From: Caldilineales bacterium
Lineage (GTDB): Bacteria > Chloroflexota > Anaerolineae > J102
Assembly: GCA_019695115.1 (NCBI GenBank)
Contig: JAIBAP010000038.1
Coordinates: forward strand, 1-56,483
Direction: 5' to 3'
DNA: 56,483 bases
The notes below the pieces were generated by a model that saw only the letters and a list, made by a program, of their open reading frames with translations, was not told the origin of the DNA and made no database searches. A program made the translations under genes and the position numbers. This document shows positions 17,798 through 24,710 of the stretch, in pieces; the first letter of the stretch is position 1; each line of letters opens with the position of its first letter.

Positions 17798-18641
17798 CGA
17801 CCTGCCAACGGGCGCGCTTCCCGTCGCCTACCACTTGTACGAGCGCGGGCGCTGGGCGGAGGTAAATGCCGCCATCGTCGAAGAAACCTCGCTCTGTATC
17901 CACGTCAACGGGCAGGAGTTGGCAACCTACCAGTGCTCGCCCCTCGACCAGGAGGCGATGGCGCTGGGCTTTTTGCGTTCGGAAGGATTGATCGCCGGCC
18001 TCGAAGACATCGCCGTGGTCGAGCTTTCGGGCAGGGGGACGTGCGTGGATGTGTGGCTGAAGAAGGAGGTCGAGCTGCCGCAACGCCGGATCAAGACAAC
18101 CGGCTGTGGCGAAGGGGTGACGTTCGATGACCTCAGCAAGGCGCGGGCGCCGTTGAACGACGAGCTCATGGTCGCGCCCGAACGGATCTTCGCCCTGTAC
18201 GAACAGATGAGCAGAAGGATCGCCCTCTATCCTCTCACGCGCGGCATTCATGCTTCGGCGCTGTGCTCGCCCGAGCAGGCGCTGATCGTGGCCGAGGATG
18301 TGGGGCGGCACAACACACTGGACAAGCTGTGGGGCAAGGCCATGCAGCAGGGGATCAGCGTGACCGGCAGGATCATCGTCACCACCGGGCGGATCAGTTC
18401 CGAGATGCTTGGTAAGGCGGCCAAGATGGGCGTCGGCATCATCGCCTCGCGCACCTCGCCCACCAGCCGTTCGACCGGCCTGGCCCGCGCCTGGAATATC
18501 ACGGTGGTGGGCTATCTGCGCCGCGAGAGTATGCGCGTCTATTCGGCGCCGCAGCGACTGTGCGCACCGGGGACGGCAGCGCCACTGTCAGTGACCGTGC
18601 CGCCATCATCCGACCTCGTCGCGTCTGGCGTAGGACCCTGA
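17790..18641 (+). CDS. fdhD: FdhD, formate dehydrogenase sulfurtransferase accessory protein
   Basis: The protein has 283 residues from ATG 17790 (MLNDLPTGALPVAYHL), whose start overlaps the HicB-like gene by eight bases. FdhD transfers sulfur from a cysteine desulfurase to the molybdenum cofactor of formate dehydrogenase. Landmarks are VEETSLCIHVNGQEL, LALGFLRSEGLI-type helix, the loop KTTGCGEG with Cys106, and the strongly conserved AEDVGRHNTLDK and TTGRISSEMLGKAAKMGV. The E. coli CxxC pair is reduced to one cysteine here (CGEG), a variation seen outside enterobacteria. About 35 C-terminal residues beyond the fold have no recognised role. The cyclase gene starts 11 bases downstream. Confidence 0.92.
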   Translation: MLNDLPTGALPVAYHLYERGRWAEVNAAIVEETSLCIHVNGQELATYQCSPLDQEAMALGFLRSEGLIAGLEDIAVVELSGRGTCVDVWLKKEVELPQRRIKTTGCGEGVTFDDLSKARAPLNDELMVAPERIFALYEQMSRRIALYPLTRGIHASALCSPEQALIVAEDVGRHNTLDKLWGKAMQQGISVTGRIIVTTGRISSEMLGKAAKMGVGIIASRTSPTSRSTGLARAWNITVVGYLRRESMRVYSAPQRLCAPGTAAPLSVTVPPSSDLVASGVGP

Positions 18642-18652
18642 GTTTTGCCGCC

Positions 18653-21600
18653 ATGCCTGACCAAATGCGTTGGCTTGTCCCGCACACGATCCTTTACCAC
18701 CACGCCCGCAACCAGCAGCGTGGGCGTTTGCGGGCGGCCTCGATGTTCGTGGACATCTCCGGCTTCACGCAGCTGACCGAGACCCTGATGCAGCATGCCA
18801 AAGACGGAGCCGAGGTGTTGACCGAGGTGCTGAACAGCATCTTCCACCCCATCGTGCAGGAGGTTTACGACCACGGCGGCTTCATCTCCACGTTCGCTGG
18901 CGATGCCTTCACCGCCCTCTTCCCGCTGCGGGAGCCAGAAGCGGTTGTGCACGCCACCCAGACCGCCTTCTTCGTCAGCGAGTTCTTCGCCCGCAATCGG
19001 CTGGTCGAGACCAAATACGGGAGCTTCGAGCTGGGGGCCAAGGTGGGGCTGGGGGTAGGGCGGGTGGAGTGGGGCATCCTCGGTCAGGGGATGCACGCTT
19101 TCTACTTCCGCGGCGAAGCGGTGGATGAGTGTGCTGCCAGCGAACACCACGCCAGCCGCGGCGAGATCGTGGCCAGCCAGATGCTGGTGGACAAGTTGGG
19201 CGGGCAGGCGTCGGCGGTCGCTGTTAGCGGCGGTTTTGCCCGGCTGCTGAGCCTCGATGCCGCCGTTTTGCCGCGCTTGCGCCGGCGGCCCCGGCCGGCG
19301 CGAGGCGCCCTGGCCCCCTTCCTGCTCGACGCTGTCATCGATCTGACGCAGCGGGCCGAATTCCGCACTGTCGCCAGCATCTTCCTCGCCTTCGATGAAC
19401 CGGGCGACGAGAAGGCTCTCGATGCCTTCACCTCAGAGGTGCTCGAACTGGCCCGCCGCTATGGCGGCTACTTCAATAAGATGGATTTTGGCGACAAGGG
19501 CGGGGTGATGTTGCTCTTGTTTGGCGCACCCACATCGTACGAAGACAATCTCGCCCGCGCCGCCAATTTCCTGCTGGCGCTGCGGGGCGAGGGGGAGCGG
19601 GCGGAGGTGAGCTGGCGGGCGGGGCTGACTTTCGGCACCGTCTATGCGGGGATCATGGGCGGTGAAGAACGCTGTGAATACACGGCCATCGGCGACATCG
19701 TCAACCTGTCGGCGCGGCTGGCCATGCACGCCGCCTGGGGCGAGGTCTGGGCCAGCGCCGAAGTGCGGTCGCTCCTGGCCGGCGACTACGACTTCGAAAC
19801 CCAGGGCAGCCATCAGTTCAAGGGCAAGGGCGCGGCGTTGGAGGTCTTTCGTCTGCTCCGCCGCAAGGAAGTGGGCGAGAAACTCTATGCCTCGCCCATG
19901 TTTGGCCGCCAGCACGAGATGTCGGTTCTGCACTCGTTCCTGGCACCAATGCTGGAGCGGGGGCGCTTCGCCGGCCTGATCTACGTCTATGGCGAACCCG
20001 GCATGGGCAAGAGCCGGCTGGTGTATGAGGTCAGACAAGACCTGGCGAGCAGACATGCCCTCGGCTGGGCCTACTGCCCCAGCGAAGGCGTCCTCCGCCA
20101 ATCGCTTAACCCGATCGTCTACTACCTACGCGGCTTCTTTGGCCAGTCCAAAGAGCAAAGCGAGGACGAGAACAAAGCCCGCTTCGGCGCCGCCCTGACC
20201 GGGCTGATCGGCCGGCTGCCGGACAACCCAGAGGGGGCCGAGCTGGGGCGAGAATTGGATCGCACCCGCTCGATGTTGGGCGCGCTGGTCGACCTGCGCT
20301 GGCCCGGCTCGCTCTACGAAACCCTCGAACCCAAACTGCGGTTCGAGAACACGCTCACCGCCCTCGTCAGCCTGATGCAGGCCGAGAGCCGACTGCATCC
20401 GCTGGTGATCGAGATCGACGACGGCCAGGTGATGGACGCCGACACGGCCAACCTGCTGCAACTCCTCACCCGCGAGGCGGCCGATTTTCCCGTCGCCTTC
20501 ATCGTCAGCGCCCGCTACCGCGACGACGGCAGCAAGTTCCGAGTGCAAGTGGATGAAGCGGTGGCGGTGAGCGAGGTTGATCTGAACTATCTGGCCGCCA
20601 ATGACCTGCGTGCTTTTGCCGAGCAGTCGCTGGGCGAAGTCCTGGCCGATGACGTAGTCGATCTGCTGGCCGAAAAAACGAACGGCAACCCCTTCTTCAT
20701 CGAGCAATTGGCGCTCGACCTGCGGGAACGAAAACTGCTGGTTGTCGACCCGGGCGGGAAAGGCCTGACCCTGGCCCCGGCCTACGCCACCGAGGTCCCC
20801 ACCACGATCACGGCCGTGCTGGTGGCCCGGCTCGACCGTCTCTCGGCTGCGATCAAACAGGTGGTGCAGACGGCGGCCGTGTTGGGCCGGGAGTTCGAGC
20901 TGCTGGTGCTGTCGCACATGCTGCGCGGCGACGCCGAAATGAGAACAAAGGTGGCCGCAGCAACCGGACAGGATATTTGGTCGGCGGTGGATGAACTGCG
21001 CTATCTGTTCAAGCACGCCTTGCTGCGCGATTCGGCCTACGACATGCAGTTGCGCGCCCACCTGCGCGGGCTGCACCAGGCCGCCGGCGAAGCCTTCGAG
21101 ACCGTCTATGCGCGCGATCTTGCCAGCCGCTATGTCGACCTGGCCTACCACTTCGAGCAAGCGGGCGTCGTCGACAAAGCCCGGCGCTACCTGCACCAGG
21201 CCGGCGATCAGGCCAAGGCCAACTACCTGAACCAGATGGCGCTTTCGCTCTTCGAGCGGCTGTTGGCACTGCTCGACCCGCACGACCCGGCGCGGGCAGC
21301 TGTCTACGAACAGCGGGGCGAGATCTACGCCACCATCGGCGAGCACGACCTGGCCCTGCAACAGTACAAGGCGGCGCTGGCCAGCCTGAGCGCCAACACC
21401 GGCCTAGCAGTCGATCGCGAGGCGCCTGGGCTTTACCGCAAAGTCGGCCTGGTGTACATGAACAAGGGCGAGTATGCGGTGGCCTTCGAGTGGATGGGCC
21501 GGGCCGAGCGCATAGCGTTGGAAGCTGGCAATACCGAGATGGCTCGCATCCACACCGCCACCGCCGCCGTGCTCTACCGGCAAGGCAAGGCCACCGAGGC

Positions 21601-22573
21601 CCTGAGCCGCTGCCAGATGGGTTTGGAGATCGCCGCCCAACTGAACGAGGCGGCTGAGATCGCCTACGGCCACATGCTGCGCGGCACCATCCACACCGGG
21701 CTGGGCCAGCTCGACGAAGCCATCGCCGACTACGAGCAGAGCCTGGCCCTGAGCCGCAACCTGGGCGATTTGCAGCAACTGACGAAGGCCGACAACAGCC
21801 TCGGCGCCGTCTACTACTACAAGGGCGACTGGGAGCGCGCCATCCATCACTATCGCCAGAGCCTGGAGGTGGCCGAGAAGATCGGTTATGTCGACCAACA
21901 GGCTACCGTGTCCAACAACCTGGGCGAGATCTTCATCATCCAGGGTCGGCTGGCCGAGGCCGCCGCCGCCTTTCAGAGTTGCCTGAATACCTGGCGGCGC
22001 ACTGGTTTTCAGGTGGGGGTGGCGCTCTCGTATTGGAACCTGGCCCAGGTTGCGGTCATGAGCGAGGAATGGCAGGCGGCCCTCGACCACCTGCAACGCA
22101 GCCTGGAAACGCTCGAACGTCTCGGCGCGCGCGATTGGCTGACAGCCGAGGTCTATCGGCTGCTGGCCGAGGTGCACCTGGGGTTGGGCAAACTGGCCGA
22201 GGCCTGGCGCTACGCCGATCAGTCACTCGAAATCGCGACCACACAGGACCTGAAGCTGATCGAAGGCAACGCCCGCCGCGTCCAGGGTCGCCTCCACCGC
22301 GAACACAATCGCTGGCAAGAAGCCGAACAAGCCTTGCTGGCCAGCCTGAAACTGGCCGAAGAACTGGGCATCCGCCACGAGCAAGGGCAGGCGTTGATTG
22401 AGTTGGCGCATCTCTATCGGGCCTGGGAGCAGACCGAAGCAATCGACGCCCACGAAAGCACGGTGGAGGAGATTTTGAACCGCGCCATCACGCTGTTCGA
22501 AGAACTGGACGCGCGCTGGCATCTCGACAGGGCGCGGGCCTTACGCGCAGAAATCAGGGCGATCGGAGGCTGA
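18653..22573 (+). CDS. Soluble-adenylyl-cyclase-like protein: two cyclase domains, AAA/STAND ATPase, TPRs
   Basis: The protein has 1306 residues from ATG 18653. Cyclase domain 1 (about 28-205) keeps the metal Asp in MFVDISGFTQLTE (D34) and GGFISTFAGDAFTALF (D84), but has ECAASEHHA where transition-state Asn/Arg are expected. Cyclase domain 2 (about 238-410) lacks the first Asp (IFLAFDEPG) but has YTAIGDIVNLSARLA with Asn and Arg. The two would complement in one composite site, as in mammalian soluble adenylyl cyclase, which shares this C1-C2-ATPase-TPR order. Walker A GEPGMGKS is at 447-454, Walker B-like LVIEIDDGQ follows, then a GREF winged segment, with TPRs from about 820 to the end. It is cytosolic, and the TPR/ATPase part probably senses a signal. 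The crp gene starts after 9 bases. Confidence 0.88.
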   Translation: MPDQMRWLVPHTILYHHARNQQRGRLRAASMFVDISGFTQLTETLMQHAKDGAEVLTEVLNSIFHPIVQEVYDHGGFISTFAGDAFTALFPLREPEAVVHATQTAFFVSEFFARNRLVETKYGSFELGAKVGLGVGRVEWGILGQGMHAFYFRGEAVDECAASEHHASRGEIVASQMLVDKLGGQASAVAVSGGFARLLSLDAAVLPRLRRRPRPARGALAPFLLDAVIDLTQRAEFRTVASIFLAFDEPGDEKALDAFTSEVLELARRYGGYFNKMDFGDKGGVMLLLFGAPTSYEDNLARAANFLLALRGEGERAEVSWRAGLTFGTVYAGIMGGEERCEYTAIGDIVNLSARLAMHAAWGEVWASAEVRSLLAGDYDFETQGSHQFKGKGAALEVFRLLRRKEVGEKLYASPMFGRQHEMSVLHSFLAPMLERGRFAGLIYVYGEPGMGKSRLVYEVRQDLASRHALGWAYCPSEGVLRQSLNPIVYYLRGFFGQSKEQSEDENKARFGAALTGLIGRLPDNPEGAELGRELDRTRSMLGALVDLRWPGSLYETLEPKLRFENTLTALVSLMQAESRLHPLVIEIDDGQVMDADTANLLQLLTREAADFPVAFIVSARYRDDGSKFRVQVDEAVAVSEVDLNYLAANDLRAFAEQSLGEVLADDVVDLLAEKTNGNPFFIEQLALDLRERKLLVVDPGGKGLTLAPAYATEVPTTITAVLVARLDRLSAAIKQVVQTAAVLGREFELLVLSHMLRGDAEMRTKVAAATGQDIWSAVDELRYLFKHALLRDSAYDMQLRAHLRGLHQAAGEAFETVYARDLASRYVDLAYHFEQAGVVDKARRYLHQAGDQAKANYLNQMALSLFERLLALLDPHDPARAAVYEQRGEIYATIGEHDLALQQYKAALASLSANTGLAVDREAPGLYRKVGLVYMNKGEYAVAFEWMGRAERIALEAGNTEMARIHTATAAVLYRQGKATEALSRCQMGLEIAAQLNEAAEIAYGHMLRGTIHTGLGQLDEAIADYEQSLALSRNLGDLQQLTKADNSLGAVYYYKGDWERAIHHYRQSLEVAEKIGYVDQQATVSNNLGEIFIIQGRLAEAAAAFQSCLNTWRRTGFQVGVALSYWNLAQVAVMSEEWQAALDHLQRSLETLERLGARDWLTAEVYRLLAEVHLGLGKLAEAWRYADQSLEIATTQDLKLIEGNARRVQGRLHREHNRWQEAEQALLASLKLAEELGIRHEQGQALIELAHLYRAWEQTEAIDAHESTVEEILNRAITLFEELDARWHLDRARALRAEIRAIGG

Positions 22574-22582
22574 GAAAGATCA

Positions 22583-23296
22583 ATGTCCGCGCTCGCCATC
22601 TTGCAGCAGACTCCGGGTTTCGCCGATCTGCCCACGCCCGATTTGGTCGATCTGGCAGACAGGATGAGCCAGCGCACTTTTGCACGGGGGATGATCATTT
22701 TCCATAAGGGCAGCATCGGCCAGAGCCTCTATCTGATCGGCTCCGGCCATGTACGGATTTTTCTGCTTAGCGAGACGGGTCGCGAGATTTCGCTCGAAGT
22801 TTTGTCTCGTGGCGATTACTTTGGCGAATTGGCGCTGCTAGACAATCTGCCGCGCTCGGCCGGGGCGCTGGCCATGGAGCGAACGGTGACGTATACCCTG
22901 CAGCGCGAGGATTTCTGGCGGCTGCTCGACGCCCACCCCAGGCTGGCTCTGCCGATGTTGACGCTGATGGGAAAGCGGCTTCGGCAGATGATCGACTATG
23001 CCGAGCATCTGGCCTTTACCGATGTGCAGGGTCGAGTGGCGGCCAAGCTCCTGGAGTTGGCGGAGCGCTTTGGCGAGACGACAGGTGGGGCAAGCGGCGG
23101 AGGCGGAGCGGGCATCGATCTCGTGTTGCCGATGACGCAGGGCGAGCTGGCAACCTGGGTAGCATCCAGCCGCGAGAGCGTGAACAAGGTGTTGGGAGTT
23201 TTCCGGGACCAGCGTTTGATCCGGCTGGACGGGCAGCACATCGCCATCCTCGACCAGCGCGGCCTGCGGCGGTGGCTGGCCAGCGCCAGGGTGTGA
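22583..23296 (+). CDS. Crp/Fnr-family cyclic nucleotide-responsive regulator
   Basis: The protein has 237 residues. The N-terminal cNMP-binding domain has the phosphate-binding cassette GDYFGELALLDNLPRSAG with E82, R91 and S92, the residues that hold cAMP in Crp. A dimer helix follows (about 115-160). The C-terminal Crp-type winged helix reads MTQGELATWVASSRESVNKVL. The ASSRE recognition helix keeps the Arg-Glu pair that reads GTG/CAC half-sites in E. coli Crp. A low-complexity GGASGGGGAG loop lies between the domains. It sits directly after the cyclase gene, so cAMP is its likely ligand. A perfect Crp consensus site overlaps its own stop codon. Confidence 0.92.
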   Translation: MSALAILQQTPGFADLPTPDLVDLADRMSQRTFARGMIIFHKGSIGQSLYLIGSGHVRIFLLSETGREISLEVLSRGDYFGELALLDNLPRSAGALAMERTVTYTLQREDFWRLLDAHPRLALPMLTLMGKRLRQMIDYAEHLAFTDVQGRVAAKLLELAERFGETTGGASGGGGAGIDLVLPMTQGELATWVASSRESVNKVLGVFRDQRLIRLDGQHIAILDQRGLRRWLASARV

Positions 23297-23307
23297 TGAA
23301 GTTCACA
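23292..23307. promoter_or_regulatory. Perfect Crp-type operator TGTGA-N6-TCACA
   Basis: The dyad TGTGA TGAAGT TCACA is identical to the E. coli Crp consensus in both half-sites. It overlaps the stop codon of the crp gene (TGA 23294-23296) and lies 21 bases before a -35-like box. Its centre is about 64 bases upstream of the start point predicted from the -10 box, close to class I Crp spacing. The upstream regulator has the matching recognition helix residues. Confidence 0.75.
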
Positions 23308-23328
23308 GCCAGATGGTGAGCGACCTCA

Positions 23329-23357
23329 TTGGCGGCAAGGATAAAGGGGTGTATGCT
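23329..23357 (+). promoter_or_regulatory. Sigma70-like promoter for the repeat peptide gene
   Basis: TTGGCG (23329-23334) and TATGCT (23352-23357) are separated by exactly 17 bases. They lie 50 bases before the start codon and downstream of the Crp site. The boxes match consensus at 4/6 each, so this is a plausible activator-dependent promoter. Confidence 0.55.
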
Positions 23358-23406
23358 GCCCCCATCAATCCCACTTCCTCCACACCACACAAAGGAGAAT
23401 TTCTCG

Positions 23407-24573
23407 ATGACAACCGAAGCTGTACAGAGCATCATTGGCCGGGCCGTCACCGAAGCGGCCTTCCGCTCCGCTCTCTTTGCCGATCCCGATCAGGCATTGG
23501 CCGGTTATGCGCTGACCGACGCAGAAAAGGCATCATTGCGAGCGATCGATTTCGAGACGATGGATTCATTTGCGGGCGCGCTGGATGATCGCATCTCCAA
23601 GGCGTTTGCCCTCGGTTCGCTTTTTGGCGCCGACATGGGTGCGGCGGCATTGGGCGGCATGGATGCTGGCAGTTCTGCGGGGGCGGGCCTGGGAGCGGCT
23701 GATCCGGCCGGGTCTGGCGCTACCGGATTCGCGGCCTGGGATCCGGGCAATTCCGGCGACGCCGGATTCGCTGCCTGGGATCCGGGCAATACTGGCGACG
23801 CCGGATTCGCTGCCTGGAGTCCGGATAATGCCGGAGCAGGATTGGGCGCTGACGCAGGCAGCGCCGGCAGCGTAGGCCTGGGCGCTGATGCAGGCAGCGC
23901 CGGCAGTGTCGGCCTGGGCGCCGACGCCGGTAGCGCCGGCAGCATGGGTCTAGGGGCTGATGCAGGCAGCGCCGGCAGCGTGGGCCTGGGCGCCGATGCT
24001 GGCAGCGCTGGCAGCGTGGGCTTGGGCGCCGATGCTGGCAGCGCCGGCAGCGTGGGCTTGGGCGCCGATGCTGGCAGCGCCGGCAGCGTGGGCCTGGGCG
24101 CCGACGCCGGCAGCGCCGGCAGCGTGGGCTTGGGCGCCGACGCCGGCAGCGCCGGCAGCGTGGGCTTGGGTGCCGATGCTGGCAGCGCCGGCAGCGTGGG
24201 CCTGGGCGCTGATGCTGGCAGCGCCGGCAGCGTAGGCCTGGGCGCTGATGCTGGCAGCGCCGGCAGCGTAGGCCTGGGCGCCGATGCCGGCAGTTCTTCA
24301 GTCCCGTTCGCAGATGGTAGCATTGGCATGGGCGCGGATGCGGGCAGTTCGGCTGGTGCGAGCGCCGGGGCGAGTGCAGGCAGTTCGGTCGTCGATGGCA
24401 GCATCGGCATGGGCGCAGATGCTGGTAGTTCGGCTGGTGCAAGCGCTGGAGCGAGTGCAGGCAGTTCTTCAGTCCCGTTCGCAGATGGTAGCATTGGCAT
24501 GGGCGCGGATGCGGGCAGTTCGGCCGGGGCGGGCCAGATCGGCTTTGCCTCCGAGATCATGCGCAACCCCTGA
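23407..24573 (+). CDS. Repeat-rich peptide with Franean1_4349-type RiPP leader-like N-terminus
   Basis: The protein has 388 residues from ATG 23407 with AAAGGAG nine bases upstream. Residues 1-70 look like a leader of the Franean1_4349/NHLP-like RiPP precursor group: IGRAVTEAAFRSALFADPDQAL, then LTDAEKASLRAIDFETM and FAGALDDRISKAF. The rest is low complexity: three 13-residue GFAAWDPGNSGDA units (about 107-145), twelve 12-residue GADAGSAGSVGL units (147-290), then longer GSIGMGADAGSSAGASAG blocks. There is no Cys and no signal peptide. It could be a precursor with repeated core peptides, or a large repetitive surface protein exported through a leader. The next gene encodes a PqqD-like/M50 protease, the type of partner expected for a leader peptide. 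The RiPP assignment is by resemblance only. Confidence 0.7.
   Translation: MTTEAVQSIIGRAVTEAAFRSALFADPDQALAGYALTDAEKASLRAIDFETMDSFAGALDDRISKAFALGSLFGADMGAAALGGMDAGSSAGAGLGAADPAGSGATGFAAWDPGNSGDAGFAAWDPGNTGDAGFAAWSPDNAGAGLGADAGSAGSVGLGADAGSAGSVGLGADAGSAGSMGLGADAGSAGSVGLGADAGSAGSVGLGADAGSAGSVGLGADAGSAGSVGLGADAGSAGSVGLGADAGSAGSVGLGADAGSAGSVGLGADAGSAGSVGLGADAGSAGSVGLGADAGSSSVPFADGSIGMGADAGSSAGASAGASAGSSVVDGSIGMGADAGSSAGASAGASAGSSSVPFADGSIGMGADAGSSAGAGQIGFASEIMRNP
23725..23838 (+). repeat. Three 39-bp repeats (GFAAWDPGNSGDA)
   Basis: Three tandem units starting at 23725, 23764 and 23803 encode 13 residues each with Trp-Asp-Pro or Trp-Ser-Pro. The third drifts into the following 36-bp repeat block. 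Confidence 0.85.
23845..24276 (+). repeat. Twelve 36-bp repeats (GADAGSAGSVGL)
   Basis: Twelve exact-period 36-bp units encode GADAGSAGSVGL, with one Met for Val in unit 3. Unlike the 120-bp TPR repeats, these units carry many synonymous differences (GAT/GAC, GCT/GCC, GTG/GTC/GTA), so the amino-acid sequence appears to be under selection. A thirteenth, altered unit begins at 24277. Confidence 0.93.
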
Positions 24574-24647
24574 AACCACCATCGCGGATGCTGAGCTTAT
24601 CTGCCAAACTGCGCTCTGTGACCGTAGGATAGACAAACTGCTGTTCG

Positions 24648-24686
24648 GGCGCTGGATTGCCGGCAAGGTGCCGGCAATCCAGCGCC
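24648..24686 (+). terminator. 17-bp perfect hairpin between peptide and protease genes
   Basis: GGCGCTGGATTGCCGGC (24648-24664) pairs perfectly with 24670-24686 around the loop AAGGT, followed by TTTGCTGTTG. It sits 74 bases after the peptide gene and 24 bases before the protease start. It may be a partial terminator or mRNA 3' stabiliser, so that more peptide than protease is made. Confidence 0.72.
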
Positions 24687-24710
24687 TTTGCTGTTGCACC
24701 GGAGTCGGAT

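Noticed and set aside
23845-24276. RTX-type calcium-binding repeats
   Set aside because: GADAGSAGSVGL has a 12-residue period and lacks the nine-residue GGxGxDxxx pattern.
23505-24566. Large minus-strand Ala/Pro/Ser-rich open frame
   Set aside because: It is the antisense of the 36-bp repeats. Only the plus frame has a ribosome site, leader-like N-terminus and silent-site variation that preserves protein sequence.
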